27,656 nucleotides of DNA from positions 1 through 27,656 of IMG/VR virus record IMGVR_UViG_3300020438_000218; one strand, given 5' to 3'. Position 1 is the stretch's first letter. Each line of letters starts with the position of its first letter. Below are positions 1-8,250 of the stretch, piece by piece. The position numbers were made by a program, and so were the translations under genes. The stretch is from a virus. The notes below the pieces were generated by a model. The model did not search any database, had not been told where the DNA came from, and worked only from the letters and a program-made list of their open reading frames with translations.

Positions 1-51
1 ACCGGCCAGACGCTAACGATCCCATCAGGATCAAATCTAGTAATCGTTTAA
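1..51 (+). CDS. 3' end of a structural (tail/virion) gene, truncated by window edge
   Basis: The first frame is open from base 1 to a TAA at 49-51 and reads TGQTLTIPSGSNLVIV. A short Thr/Ser/Gly-rich, beta-strand-like ending of this kind is common at the C-terminus of phage fibre proteins. It lies 18 bases before the next tail-fibre gene on the same strand. Only 16 residues are visible, so the call rests on context and composition. Confidence 0.45.
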   Translation, partial: TGQTLTIPSGSNLVIV

Positions 52-69
52 TTCTGAGGTTATCTAATT

Positions 70-1422
70 ATGTCTGTAGTAATTAACGGCGACACTGGTA
101 TCTCAGGCGTCAACGGTTCAGCGGGTAATCCCGCTATTAAAGGTAGTGACGCTGATACTGGTATTCATTTTGGGACTGACACTGCTGCTATCACAACTGG
201 TGGCACTGACAGGGTGTCTATTGATTCCACTGGAGCAGCTACTTTTTCCGGCACTGTAAAAACATCCAAGGTCGAAAACGCCAATACCAGTAACGGCGGT
301 GTAGAGATCGACACTGCTGGCCATGTCCAGTTGGATGGCTTGCAGATGCCGACTGATGGGTCATTAAGCCATAGGAACATCATCATCAATGGCGGAATGC
401 GAGTCAGCCAACGGCCTAACATCAATACTGGTCAAACCGCAAGTGCATATAGAGCTTGCGACCGCTTTAGATTACTGATCAGCAATGCAGGCACCTGGAC
501 AATTCTCCAAGATTTTGGTGAAGTTCCGCAAGGCTTTAGTAGTAGTTTCAGAATTGACTGCACGTCAGGTGGTATGACCAGTGCAAGCTCAGTTCTGATT
601 ATTAGGTATGTCATCGAAGCGAGAGATCTGCAGGTTTTAGATTATGGAACCGCAAATGCTCAGCCAGCTACCTTGTCTTTTTGGGTTAAGTCAAACAAAA
701 CAGGTGGTGCCACTATTCAGCTAAATTCACAAGATGGAAGCAATCGCTCCTTTATTACTACCTATACCATCAATACAGCTAATACATGGGAGTATAAAAC
801 AATCTCTATTCCTGCCGACACTGGTGGAACAATAAATGATGACAACGGTTCAGGATTAGAGATGGATATGTGGCTGAACTCTGGCACCTTCTACCAAGGC
901 TCAACGCCTGCTTCAGGCTGGGCTCCTGAGGTTACTGGTGCCCGAAACAATACAAACCTAGGAGTTGGCAACGCTACAGGTGATAATTTTTATCTTACAG
1001 GCGTTCAACTTGAGGTAGGAGAAAAAGCCACTCCCTTTGAACATAGGTCGTTTGCTGAAGAGCTTGCTAGATGTAAGCGTTATTTTCAAAAAACTACGAA
1101 CGAATCCCAAAATAATGCGCGAACTTTCGCTATTGGAGCATTTAACGCCAACAGAGGATTCGGGGGCTTTCCATTAAATGAGACTATGAGGACCGCACCT
1201 GCCGTTAGCTATGACCATTTATTTTATGAAGAATATAGCTTGGCTAATAGCCATGCAATATCAGATATTACTAATTACGGTGACGTGAAAGATGGCCTGG
1301 TCAGTTTGGATCTCAGGACCGCCACTAATGTTTTAACCTCTGATAAAGTTTACCTGTTGACGTTTGGAGGCAGCACTAATGCTGCACTCCGTGGTTTCAT
1401 TGAATTTGACGCTGAATTCTGA
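70..1422 (+). CDS. tail-fibre-like virion protein, 450 aa
   Basis: This is a probable receptor-binding or fibre protein on the virion tail. The N-terminal 100 residues are low in complexity and rich in Gly, Thr and Asp, with short GDTG/GVNG-type turns. The motif HRNIIINGGMRVSQR (about residues 101-115) resembles the RNLIINGAMQVAQR motif that opens a beta-rich domain in many phage fibres. The stretch LTGVQLEVGEKATPFEHRSF (about 309-328) followed by ELARCKRYFQKT is the usual end of that jelly-roll-like domain, and about 110 further residues follow. A GAGGT ribosome-binding site lies about 10 bases before the ATG. It is the first complete gene of the tail cluster. Fibre-like identity is well supported; the exact position in the virion is not. 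Confidence 0.8.
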   Translation: MSVVINGDTGISGVNGSAGNPAIKGSDADTGIHFGTDTAAITTGGTDRVSIDSTGAATFSGTVKTSKVENANTSNGGVEIDTAGHVQLDGLQMPTDGSLSHRNIIINGGMRVSQRPNINTGQTASAYRACDRFRLLISNAGTWTILQDFGEVPQGFSSSFRIDCTSGGMTSASSVLIIRYVIEARDLQVLDYGTANAQPATLSFWVKSNKTGGATIQLNSQDGSNRSFITTYTINTANTWEYKTISIPADTGGTINDDNGSGLEMDMWLNSGTFYQGSTPASGWAPEVTGARNNTNLGVGNATGDNFYLTGVQLEVGEKATPFEHRSFAEELARCKRYFQKTTNESQNNARTFAIGAFNANRGFGGFPLNETMRTAPAVSYDHLFYEEYSLANSHAISDITNYGDVKDGLVSLDLRTATNVLTSDKVYLLTFGGSTNAALRGFIEFDAEF

Positions 1423-1425
1423 ATT

Positions 1426-1593
1426 ATGACTACTTACCGCATCTTGAAGGCATACGAATCAAAGGTTGAGTTCATCAAAAAAATTGAAGAAGACGGCACT
1501 GTTTGGACATTTCGGTCTGATGGAGAAACCTATCATTCCATTGAATACCGAAAGTGGCTAGAAGAAGGCAACGAACCACTTCCTGCTGATTGA
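1426..1593 (+). CDS. small conserved phage protein in tail cluster, 55 aa
   Basis: The ATG lies three bases after the preceding stop and the frame ends in TGA at 1591-1593. The product begins MTTYRILKAYESKVEF and ends EYRKWLEEGNEPLPAD. The YxxWL.EGN.P.PAD ending is a common short motif in phage proteins encoded beside tail fibres, some of which act as assembly factors. No membrane segment is visible. Tight spacing to the upstream fibre gene and a hairpin directly after the stop support a real gene. Function unknown. Confidence 0.65.
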   Translation: MTTYRILKAYESKVEFIKKIEEDGTVWTFRSDGETYHSIEYRKWLEEGNEPLPAD

Positions 1594-1597
1594 TTTC

Positions 1598-1617
1598 TTT
1601 CTCGTTACTACGAGAAA
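1598..1617 (+). terminator. probable rho-independent terminator or mRNA hairpin
   Basis: A perfect 8-bp stem, TTTCTCGT / ACGAGAAA, with the 4-base loop TACT begins five bases after the stop codon at 1593. It is followed by ATTTTAAG, a short T run. The stem is AT-rich, so it may be a weak terminator or an mRNA-stabilising hairpin. Confidence 0.5.
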
Positions 1618-1661
1618 TTTTAAGCTTTAATTTAAGCGTTCTACTTATTTAATTTTTTATC

Positions 1662-2708
1662 ATGACTCTTCGTCTTAATGGTGACAGCTCGGGCTTTACC
1701 GAGATCAAAGCGCCCAATGCTGCGGGCGGCAATTCAATCACGCTGCCTGACAGTAATGGCGGTGCTAATCAACTGCTGCAGAACGGCGGCACTGCGGGTG
1801 AGCTGCAATACACAAGTGCTGGTGGTGGGCTGCATTACGATTCAAGTGGTCATCTTCTAGTAGGCACAGCTACTCCACGAACCAATATCAATAATGGCGG
1901 CACAGGTTGGACGCCTTACGGTCAGTTTGAGTTTGCGAATAATGGATGGGAAGGTGTCAGTATTATCAACAACAATGGTTCCGGTTTTGGAGCAAAGCTG
2001 ACAATCGGAACCTCTTATGGTGGCTCGGTTGGAAGCAACACCATAGGGTCTAACAATTCTCAAAATGCAAGACTTTCCTTCCAGGCTAACGATGGGAGTA
2101 AATTTTTAGAGAATGCCGTAATCTCTGCTCATATTGACGGCAGTCCGGGTACTAATGTCATGCCTGGCAAGCTTGTTTTTGCTACTAACGCTGGCGGTGT
2201 TGCTCCCACTAACCGGATAGAAATCGACCACAACGGTACATTGAGGCTGCTGGCTGGTTGCCCCGGCATTGATTTCAGCGCGATTCAGACAAATAACGCT
2301 GGCATGACTAGCGAAACCCTGGATAGTTATGAAGAGGGTATATGGAGTTTAACTCCTACAGGAGGTACATGGAGTGTAAACAGGGCTGCATATATTAAAG
2401 TTGGAAGAAAAGTGACCATCTTTTTCTCTGGGGCTATTACTTCCCCGAGTAGCAGTGACGTTTCATTCCCTCTTCCTTTTGCCTCAGACACGTCGCTTAA
2501 TACAGGAAGCAGTGGGGTTGAAGGTCACGGCGCTGTCATGTTCCATACTGCTAATCCGCCATCGAATACATTTAATGCAAACGTTTACGTTTGGGATACG
2601 ACGGCCAATATCTATTTCTCCCCGGTAAACAGCTCTTGGGTTCAAGCAAATGGAACACAGGTCGGTGGTGTAGTTCAATTTACAGCAACATATTTCGCTG
2701 CTGCCTAG
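1662..2708 (+). CDS. tail-fibre-like virion protein, 348 aa
   Basis: The N-terminus (MTLRLNGDSSGFTEIKAPNA...NSITLPDSNG) matches the opening of many cyanophage fibres, with a short attachment strand followed by Gly/Asn-rich beta repeats. At about residues 220-250 the motif ETLDSYEEGIWSLTPTGGT, then AAYIKVGRKVTIFF, resembles the 'LDDYEEGTWTPTL...YTKIGRxVTV' module that recurs in cyanophage structural proteins. The ending FTATYFAAA is compact and strand-like. It is likely a receptor-binding fibre or an accessory fibre. It lies 68 bases after the previous small gene and its hairpin. The family-level call is good; the receptor and virion location are unknown. Confidence 0.78.
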   Translation: MTLRLNGDSSGFTEIKAPNAAGGNSITLPDSNGGANQLLQNGGTAGELQYTSAGGGLHYDSSGHLLVGTATPRTNINNGGTGWTPYGQFEFANNGWEGVSIINNNGSGFGAKLTIGTSYGGSVGSNTIGSNNSQNARLSFQANDGSKFLENAVISAHIDGSPGTNVMPGKLVFATNAGGVAPTNRIEIDHNGTLRLLAGCPGIDFSAIQTNNAGMTSETLDSYEEGIWSLTPTGGTWSVNRAAYIKVGRKVTIFFSGAITSPSSSDVSFPLPFASDTSLNTGSSGVEGHGAVMFHTANPPSNTFNANVYVWDTTANIYFSPVNSSWVQANGTQVGGVVQFTATYFAAA

Positions 2709-2777
2709 CAGTAAGCCCGCAACTGGCTTAAAACTAAAAATCATTAAATCTGTCTCTACCAGTCGGTAGTTCCTAAT

Positions 2778-3032
2778 ATGGCTTTTACAGAACGCCAAGA
2801 ATACAAGCTCGAAATCATCCCTCCTTACAGCATCATCCAATGCCGCCGTGCTGACATTGTCGAGAAAGACGGTGTGGAAGTTGGTCGCACTTACCATCGC
2901 CACCTTCGTGCCCCCGGCGAGGATGTTTCCCAGGATTGTGCAGAATTGCAGGCCGTCGCTGGTTCGCTCTGGACCCAAGAAGTGATCGACGCATATGCCG
3001 CCAACCAAGCTGCTAATCAACTCGAAGCTTGA
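2778..3032 (+). CDS. conserved small phage protein beside tail fibres, 84 aa
   Basis: The product starts MAFTERQEYKLEIIPPY and contains VEKDGVEVGRTYHRH and a C-terminal LWTQEVIDAY. I recognise this pattern as a small protein often encoded among tail-fibre genes of cyanophages and other marine phages, without a firmly assigned role. No membrane span or signal peptide is present; composition is mixed alpha/beta and charged. A strong terminator follows immediately. It may be an assembly or decoration factor, inferred from position only. Confidence 0.75.
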   Translation: MAFTERQEYKLEIIPPYSIIQCRRADIVEKDGVEVGRTYHRHLRAPGEDVSQDCAELQAVAGSLWTQEVIDAYAANQAANQLEA

Positions 3033-3041
3033 TCTACATTG

Positions 3042-3065
3042 ACCCCGCCCGCTGGTGGGGTTTTC
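3042..3065 (+). terminator. rho-independent terminator
   Basis: ACCCC-G-CC, loop CGCT, GG-T-GGGGT forms a GC-rich stem with one G.T wobble, directly followed by a T run (TTTT). It starts nine bases after the stop of the 84-aa gene, so it would end or attenuate the upstream tail transcript. Confidence 0.8.
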
Positions 3066-3094
3066 GCTCTTAATTCTTTTATTGGCTTTTAATA

Positions 3095-3769
3095 ATGAGC
3101 ACTCTACAAACTACGAACCTCAAGCACCCAGATTCTTCTGCTAGTCAAATTACGTTTACCAGCGGTGGTGATATTGACCTTGACAGTGCCGCAGTCTTCA
3201 TTGACAGCTCACATAATCTAATTGGATTTGGAACGTCGTCTCCTACCTCTCCCATACACGTAGTTGGTAGCAGTAGTGGCGGTTTTCTTGGTGGAGGTAT
3301 CCGCATAAATGACACAGCCAATTCATCTGATTGGTTTATGGGCGGTGCTGTAGGCGGCAGCTTTCAAATAGCAGAAGCTGCCGGTTCGACACGGATGATT
3401 TTTGACACGTCAGGTAATGTCGGAATTGCAGCTATTCCAGTTGCAAAGCTAGATGTAAATGGCACTCAAGTGTCTAATGTTGTTGCAATGGCAGGTTTAG
3501 ATGTTGACTGCAGTCTCGGCAATTACTTTACAAAGACCATCAATGGAAACAGTACATTCACCTTTAGCAACGTCCCTGCAAGCAGAGCATTTTCTTTTGT
3601 TCTCGAACTAACGCATACAAGCGGCACTGTCACTTGGCCTAGTTCTGTCAAGTTCCCCGCTGATACGGCACCAACATTGACCACTGGCAAGACACATCTT
3701 TTTGTCTTTATTTCTGATAGTGGTTCTACAAGATTCCGTGCCGCTACTGTTGTTGACTACGTCAACTAA
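3095..3769 (+). CDS. tail-fibre-like virion protein, 224 aa
   Basis: The opening MSTLQTTNLKHPDSSASQI is a very common N-terminus of cyanophage fibre proteins (M-T-LQTTxLKHPDS). It is followed by Gly/Ser-rich repeats such as SSHNLIGFGTSSPTSPIHV and DTSGNVGIAAIPVAKLDV, the 'G.VGIGT..P...L.V' fibre repeat. The last 90 residues (YFTKTINGNSTFTFSNVP... WPSSVKFP) form a beta-rich head-like domain that also recurs in cyanophage fibres. The stop overlaps the Shine-Dalgarno sequence of the next gene, so the two are probably co-expressed. Confidence 0.78.
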   Translation: MSTLQTTNLKHPDSSASQITFTSGGDIDLDSAAVFIDSSHNLIGFGTSSPTSPIHVVGSSSGGFLGGGIRINDTANSSDWFMGGAVGGSFQIAEAAGSTRMIFDTSGNVGIAAIPVAKLDVNGTQVSNVVAMAGLDVDCSLGNYFTKTINGNSTFTFSNVPASRAFSFVLELTHTSGTVTWPSSVKFPADTAPTLTTGKTHLFVFISDSGSTRFRAATVVDYVN

Positions 3770-3781
3770 GGAGAACACAAA

Positions 3782-5695
3782 ATGAATAATGCTTCTACGC
3801 AAACACTTATTGCAGCAGCAGCAGCACAAGCTGAAAGTCTTGCTTACGTTGACGATGTTTTTAGTACGTTTTTGTATACGGGCAACTCCGGCACAACGAC
3901 AATCACAAATGGATTAGATTTAGCTGGAGAAGGTGGCCTGGTTTGGACCAAAGGCAGTAATTACAATTACGACCATCATTTGTTTGACACGGAACGAGGA
4001 GCCACTAAATATTTACAGTCTTCGCAAACGACTTCTGAAGCTACTCAAAGTACAAGCTTAACGAGTTTTAATTCTAATGGTTTTACTTTAGGTTCTGATA
4101 GCGATGTAAATGATAGCAATATCAAGTACGTCTCCTGGACATTCCGCAAAGCGCCTGGTTGGTTCGATATAGTCCAATTTTCAGGTACAGGTAACGTACA
4201 AAACATCGCTCATTCGCTCGGTAGTACACCGGGAATGATACTGATACATTGTCTAACTGGCGTCCATGACTGGGAGGTTTACCACCGCTCAACTGGTGCC
4301 ACCCAAAGCTTGCATATTAATAAAAATGACGCCGCTGCTTCTGATAGTACGGTTTGGAATGATACAGCCCCCACCTCAACTCAATTCACAGTAGGAACAA
4401 ACAATAATGTCAACCAAAACGGTCATACTTATATAGCTTATATTTTTGCTCATGACGAAGCACAGTTTGGCACTGATGGTGATGAAAGCATTATTAAATG
4501 TGGAAGTTATTTGGGAGTAGGAGGTGGCAACTCAACAACAGTAGACGTGGGTTTTGAACCACAGTTCTTAATTACTAAAAAAGCTACTAACACTCCTGGC
4601 GAATGGAGAATTAATGACACAATGCGCGGCATTGTTTCCGATGGAGCAGACGCACAATTAAATGCAGACAGTTCCGCCGCAGAACTCACAGGTAACGCAA
4701 CTTGTAATCTTACCCCTACAGGGTTTATTTCTAATGGTAGTCAAAATGATAGTGCCACCTACATCTACATGGCAATCCGGCGTCCGCATAAGCCGCCGGA
4801 AGTAGGAACGGATGTATTTTCTGTTGACAGTCGCGGATCAACAGGCGACGGGCTTACACCTGCTTACAGAAGTAATTTCCCTGTTGATTGGTACATGCAA
4901 AAAGGTGTATCTAGTTCTTCAGGCGCTCTTGAGGCAGCATTTAGGCTGCTTGGACCTGTGAGTCTTGACTTTGCAACAAACGACCAAGCATCTGTAGCTT
5001 CAGAAAAAACTTTTGATTACAACAACGGAGTTGAAGACGTTACTAGTTCAAACCAAAATTCAGTGGCGTGGATGTTTAAACGTGCTCCAGGTTTTTGCGA
5101 TGTAGTCGCATATGCTGGAAACGGTTCCAATAGACAAATTTCGCACAACTTAACGGTAATACCAGAACTTATGATTTGCAAAAGGCGTAGTGGTGATGAA
5201 AACTGGCATCTTTATCATTCAAGCCAGGGTCCAACTAAATATGCCACCCCGGACACTAACAATGTTTTTAATACACTAAGTAATGTCTGGAATAACACAG
5301 CTCCTACAGAAAATGTGTTCTCTGTTGGAACAAATCACGGGGTAAATCGAAACAATGACACTTATATTGCAATACTCTTTGCATCCCTTCCAGGTATATC
5401 AAAGGTTGGCAGCTACACTGGAACTGGATCGGATCAAGACATTGACTGTGGATTCACTGGAGGTGCAAGGTTTGTATTGGTAAAGCGGGTCTTAACCGGT
5501 ATTTGGCTTTTTTGGGACACATTCAGAGGAATAAATAGTAGTGGCAATGATCCCTACTTGCGGCTTGACCACAATAGCGCTCAAGTAACAAATAAAGATT
5601 GGATCGACCCATTAAATGCCGGTTTCACAATTAAAACTAACGTAAGCTCTGTGAATAAAAGTGGTGACGAATACATCTTCTTAGCCATCGCCTAA
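3782..5695 (+). CDS. large tail/virion protein with an internally duplicated domain, 637 aa
   Basis: A strong AGGAGA (3769-3774), overlapping the upstream stop, sets the start. After an Ala-rich N-terminus, the stretch FLYTGNSGTTTITNGLDLAGEGGLVW (about 30-55) and FDTERGATKYL resemble a module common in cyanophage and pelagiphage structural proteins. The core module occurs twice: YVSWTFRKAPGWFDIV (about 116-131) matches VAWMFKRAPGFCDVV (428-442), WEVYHRS matches WHLYHSS, and VWNDTAPTSTQFTVGTNNNV matches VWNNTAPTENVFSVGTNHGV. The copies lie about 310 residues apart. It is probably a fibre or other adhesive virion protein, and the duplication could give two binding surfaces. No enzyme motif is visible. 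Confidence 0.78.
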   Translation: MNNASTQTLIAAAAAQAESLAYVDDVFSTFLYTGNSGTTTITNGLDLAGEGGLVWTKGSNYNYDHHLFDTERGATKYLQSSQTTSEATQSTSLTSFNSNGFTLGSDSDVNDSNIKYVSWTFRKAPGWFDIVQFSGTGNVQNIAHSLGSTPGMILIHCLTGVHDWEVYHRSTGATQSLHINKNDAAASDSTVWNDTAPTSTQFTVGTNNNVNQNGHTYIAYIFAHDEAQFGTDGDESIIKCGSYLGVGGGNSTTVDVGFEPQFLITKKATNTPGEWRINDTMRGIVSDGADAQLNADSSAAELTGNATCNLTPTGFISNGSQNDSATYIYMAIRRPHKPPEVGTDVFSVDSRGSTGDGLTPAYRSNFPVDWYMQKGVSSSSGALEAAFRLLGPVSLDFATNDQASVASEKTFDYNNGVEDVTSSNQNSVAWMFKRAPGFCDVVAYAGNGSNRQISHNLTVIPELMICKRRSGDENWHLYHSSQGPTKYATPDTNNVFNTLSNVWNNTAPTENVFSVGTNHGVNRNNDTYIAILFASLPGISKVGSYTGTGSDQDIDCGFTGGARFVLVKRVLTGIWLFWDTFRGINSSGNDPYLRLDHNSAQVTNKDWIDPLNAGFTIKTNVSSVNKSGDEYIFLAIA

Positions 5696-5717
5696 TCAAT
5701 TTTCTCATTCTCTAATC

Positions 5718-6224
5718 ATGGAAATCCGCAATCGCATCACAGGTGAATTGACAACTGTAAGTCAGTTCAAAGCCTCTAATCCAAACACATCGTTTCCCAA
5801 GCAGATTACTGTCGAGATTCTTGACTCTTATGGCTATGACCCAGTGCTTCAGGGGCCACAAGCTACTGTCATTGCACCTTACGAGATAAGCGTTCGTGAC
5901 GGCGTCGAAGAAGTTAATGGTCAATGGTTCACTAAGAATGTTGTAGGGCCAATCTTTGTCGAGACTACTGACGACGAAGGCTATGTGACATCGGCTGCCG
6001 AAAATAAAGCCGCCTACAGAGTTCAAGTTGATGCTAAGGCAGCAAAAAATGTTCGAGATGTTCGCAATCGACGCTTGGCAGCATCTGACTGGACACAGCT
6101 AGTTGACCAACCTTTATCTGACAGCGCACAAGTTGAATGGACATCTTATAGACAAGCATTGCGTAATTTACCTCAATCCGCTGGCTTCCCTCATGATGCA
6201 GTCTGGCCGGACGAGCCAAGTTAA
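5718..6224 (+). CDS. putative tail assembly chaperone-like protein, 168 aa
   Basis: The C-terminal third holds RNRRLAASDWTQL (about 114-126), then a WTSYRQALRNLP stretch and FPHDAVWPDEPS. This pattern matches the phage tail assembly chaperone family (Phage_tail_APC-like: R..LL..SDWT..P, W..YRQ.LR.LP, ..WP..P). Members help fold or attach tail fibres, often the fibre encoded beside them. The N-terminal half (about 1-100) is a mixed alpha/beta region with no motif I know. Its place after the large 637-aa fibre-like gene fits that role. The family assignment comes from pattern recognition. Confidence 0.7.
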   Translation: MEIRNRITGELTTVSQFKASNPNTSFPKQITVEILDSYGYDPVLQGPQATVIAPYEISVRDGVEEVNGQWFTKNVVGPIFVETTDDEGYVTSAAENKAAYRVQVDAKAAKNVRDVRNRRLAASDWTQLVDQPLSDSAQVEWTSYRQALRNLPQSAGFPHDAVWPDEPS

Positions 6225-6265
6225 TACTTCACTAAGATAGACAGTGAAAGCCGACAAGTTCTATC

Positions 6266-6604
6266 GTGATTGAGCCCGGAAGATACGACATTACCATCTA
6301 TCAAGGCGGCACTTTTAAGCTGGATTTGCAATACAAAGACTCAAGCAGTAATCCAGTGAACATGACGGGTTATGTGGTCACGGCTAAATTATTTAGCCGA
6401 AAAGGTGACACCTTGCTGGCCACATTCACAAACACTTTTACCGCCCAGTCTGACGGCAAGTTTCAATTGTCATTAACACCGGCTCAAACCTCTGCAATTA
6501 CAGAGCAAGGGCAATATGACGTGCTAATTCAAGAACCTGGTGGGGACAGGTTTTTCCTTTTACAAGGCAATGCGTTCCTTGACATTGGACTCTCTAGCCA
6601 GTAA
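6266..6604 (+). CDS. BppU-like/baseplate or fibre domain protein, 112 aa (GTG start)
   Basis: The start is GTG; an upstream GTG at 6244 runs into a stop after nine codons, and no in-frame ATG lies near the 5' end. The product (IEPGRYDITIYQGGTFKLDLQYKD, then VNMTGYVVTAKL, later GQYDVLIQEPGGDRFFLLQGNAFLDIG) matches a small beta-sandwich domain widespread in phage baseplate and fibre proteins ('Y.i.i..G.tf...l...d..g.pvdLtGyta...ir'). No good ribosome-binding site is visible, so coupling to the upstream gene is likely. Structural role inferred from fold pattern and position. Confidence 0.68.
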   Translation: MIEPGRYDITIYQGGTFKLDLQYKDSSSNPVNMTGYVVTAKLFSRKGDTLLATFTNTFTAQSDGKFQLSLTPAQTSAITEQGQYDVLIQEPGGDRFFLLQGNAFLDIGLSSQ

Positions 6605-6614
6605 GTAGATAACA

Positions 6615-6622
6615 TATAAATA
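6615..6622 (+). promoter_or_regulatory. TATAAATA box, possible late-type promoter element
   Basis: An exact TATAAATA, the core of T4-type late promoters also reported in T4-like cyanophages, lies 18 bases before the ATG at 6640. The rest of the window is not clearly T4-like, so it may be chance or an ordinary -10 element. Confidence 0.25.
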
Positions 6623-6639
6623 CTGATAACAGGAAGCTG

Positions 6640-7035
6640 ATGACTACTGTCGCTTTAACTGGCCCAGTACGATCAGTGGTGGGCGTTACTGAAATAGCAA
6701 ATCGTATTTCGGTTTCAGAAGCGAAAACTTTTGTAAGCATTGCGGAAACAAGCACTGCTCTTGTTATCACTCAACCCGCTGCCAGCAGCATTGTTGAGTT
6801 AACAGAAACAGGTCCATCAGTTGTAATTAATGAGCCTTCTGAACCTAGAATTGTTCAGATATCTTCTGCAGGCCCTTCTGGGCCTGCTTTTTCTGGAGTG
6901 CATTATTTTGACTTGGACCAGTTAAATGGACTAGGTGAAAGCGATGCAGGCAAAGTTCTTAACTGGAACGGAAACATTTTCGTCCCAACAGACGATTTAT
7001 CCGCCAATCTGACACTTAATGGAGGAGCCTTTTAA
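6640..7035 (+). CDS. virion structural protein, 131 aa
   Basis: An AGGAAG ribosome-binding site lies four bases before the ATG. The protein is a run of short Val/Ile/Thr-rich strands (about 1-80), then a Pro/Gly-rich hinge (GPSGPAFSG), then DLDQLNGLGESDAGKVLNWNGNIFVPTDD and the ending LTLNGGAF. The 'GKVL.WNG..f.p.d' stretch and the GG(A/T)F ending are typical of cyanophage structural proteins. The next gene ends in the same way (VIDGGTF), which suggests the two products interact or share an assembly motif. The stop TAA overlaps the next ATG (TAATG), giving translational coupling. Confidence 0.68.
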   Translation: MTTVALTGPVRSVVGVTEIANRISVSEAKTFVSIAETSTALVITQPAASSIVELTETGPSVVINEPSEPRIVQISSAGPSGPAFSGVHYFDLDQLNGLGESDAGKVLNWNGNIFVPTDDLSANLTLNGGAF

Positions 7036-7841
7036 TGTCAGCCGTCACAATCAAGATCAAACGTAGAGCCTCTACAGGTGCCAGTGGAGCGCCAACTTCG
7101 CTGAAATCAGGCGAGTTGGCATTTAATGAAAATGCCAGTGACAAGCAGCTTTACTATGGCTACGGCGATGATGGCAGCGGGAATGCGACAAGTGTTGAGA
7201 CAATAGCAGGAAGTGTTTTTGTTAGAGGGCAGGTCTCTGCTGACTCCAGCTCTGGCGTTTCTTATGCCAGCGGAACTGGTGAATTTAGCCTTGCCAGCAT
7301 TCCAAATAGCAGCTTGGCAAATAGTGCTATCACGCTGAACGGAAGTTCTGTTTCATTGGGAGGCACTGCCACCATTGATTCATCTTTAAACGTAAGTGAC
7401 GGCAGCGCATCTTCCACTGTGGCTGGTGGCGGCACTCTTACTATTCAAGGCACCAGTAATGAAGTTACTGTTGACAACAGCAGTAACACACTGACTGTTG
7501 GCCTTCCTGATGATGTAACCATTGCAGGGAATTTGATTGTCAGTGGAACAGCGACGATCAATGGAGCTGTCACGACTGTCAACAGTACCACTTTGACAGT
7601 AGATGACAAAAACATTGAACTTGGTTCTGTCGCCACTCCTACTGACACCACTGCCGATGGTGGAGGCTTAACTCTTCTCGGCGCCACTAACAAAACAATT
7701 AAATGGCTGAATGCCACTGATTGCTGGACCTTTAATCAACCAATCAACATTACAAGTGGTGGGCTAAAAATTGGTGGCACTGAAGTTATCAATTCATCGC
7801 GTTCATTGATCAACATGGTGATAGACGGGGGGACGTTTTGA
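7035..7841 (+). CDS. tail-fibre-like virion protein, 268 aa
   Basis: The start overlaps the previous stop. The N-terminus (VTIKIKRRASTGASGAPTSL, then KSGELAFNENASDKQLYYGYG) resembles the opening domain of many phage fibres, with a basic strand followed by 'L..GELA.N..d..LY.G'. The middle (about 70-190) is built of Ser/Thr/Gly-rich beta repeats like those of trimeric fibres, including VTIAGNLIVSGTATINGAVT. The VDDKNIELG stretch followed by TDTTADGGGLTLLG is a module often seen near the end of cyanophage fibres. The protein closes with INMVIDGGTF. Fibre identity is well supported; the receptor is unknown. Confidence 0.78.
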   Translation: MSAVTIKIKRRASTGASGAPTSLKSGELAFNENASDKQLYYGYGDDGSGNATSVETIAGSVFVRGQVSADSSSGVSYASGTGEFSLASIPNSSLANSAITLNGSSVSLGGTATIDSSLNVSDGSASSTVAGGGTLTIQGTSNEVTVDNSSNTLTVGLPDDVTIAGNLIVSGTATINGAVTTVNSTTLTVDDKNIELGSVATPTDTTADGGGLTLLGATNKTIKWLNATDCWTFNQPINITSGGLKIGGTEVINSSRSLINMVIDGGTF

Positions 7842-7859
7842 GCGATTGAATTAAATGGT

Positions 7860-7887
7860 TTGTTTGGCAATGTATTTTTTGTATAAT
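7860..7887 (+). promoter_or_regulatory. sigma70-type promoter candidate
   Basis: TTGTTT (7860-7865), a 16-base spacer and a perfect TATAAT (7882-7887) lie in the 73-base gap before the gene at 7915. The predicted transcript would begin about 20 bases before the GTG start. Confidence 0.5.
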
Positions 7888-7914
7888 TAACGAAGACTGC
7901 GGAAAGTTCTTTTT

Positions 7915-8205
7915 GTGGAGCCTGTATTACCAGTAAGCATTGTTCTGGGTGTAGCTGGCGGAGCGCTTTCTGTCATTGTCACCTTGGGCCGCAAGTTTGA
8001 GACCATTGATCAAAGACAGCAGGCCCATGTCCATTTAATGGAGAAGCGTATGGACACCATTGAACTGCGCTTGGCTCAAGACTACGTTGACAAGACCGAC
8101 TTGCAGAACATCCTTGAGCGGCTTGATGCGCGAATTGACAGGATGGATTATAAGCTCGATCAAATCTTGATCGGTTACAACAAGATGCCACCCCCTTCTG
8201 TTTGA
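7915..8205 (+). CDS. small membrane-anchored coiled-coil protein, 96 aa (GTG start)
   Basis: The start is GTG with GGAAAG about ten bases upstream. Residues 7-25 (VSIVLGVAGGALSVIVTLG) form one membrane segment. From about 29 to 85 the chain is a charged amphipathic helix with heptad spacing (MEKRMDTIEL, LERLDARIDRMDYKLDQIL), followed by a short Pro-rich tail. One anchor plus a coiled coil is seen in accessory holins and in some spanin-like or tail-associated proteins. The lysis cassette lies 190 bases away on the opposite strand. A promoter-like sequence precedes the gene. Membrane anchoring and the coiled coil are seen directly; a lysis role is inferred. Confidence 0.65.
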   Translation: MEPVLPVSIVLGVAGGALSVIVTLGRKFETIDQRQQAHVHLMEKRMDTIELRLAQDYVDKTDLQNILERLDARIDRMDYKLDQILIGYNKMPPPSV

Positions 8206-8250
8206 CAAGACTATAATTCGGCTTGATGTTTTGCAAAACTTTTAAAGTTT

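Noticed and set aside
2712-2730. TAAGCC/GGCTTA hairpin after the 348-aa gene
   Set aside because: A 6-bp stem without a T run is too weak to call a terminator.
2484-3020. 178-aa minus-strand open frame
   Set aside because: It runs antisense across the end of the 348-aa fibre gene and all but the ends of the conserved 84-aa gene, and shows no family-like pattern; it is a shadow.
1-7841. Diversity-generating retroelement acting on tail fibres
   Set aside because: No reverse transcriptase and no template/variable repeat pair could be seen in the window.
8201-8217. TTGACA close to TATAAT before the 46-aa gene
   Set aside because: Only four bases separate the two hexamers, so they cannot form one promoter; the TATAAT alone has no matching -35.
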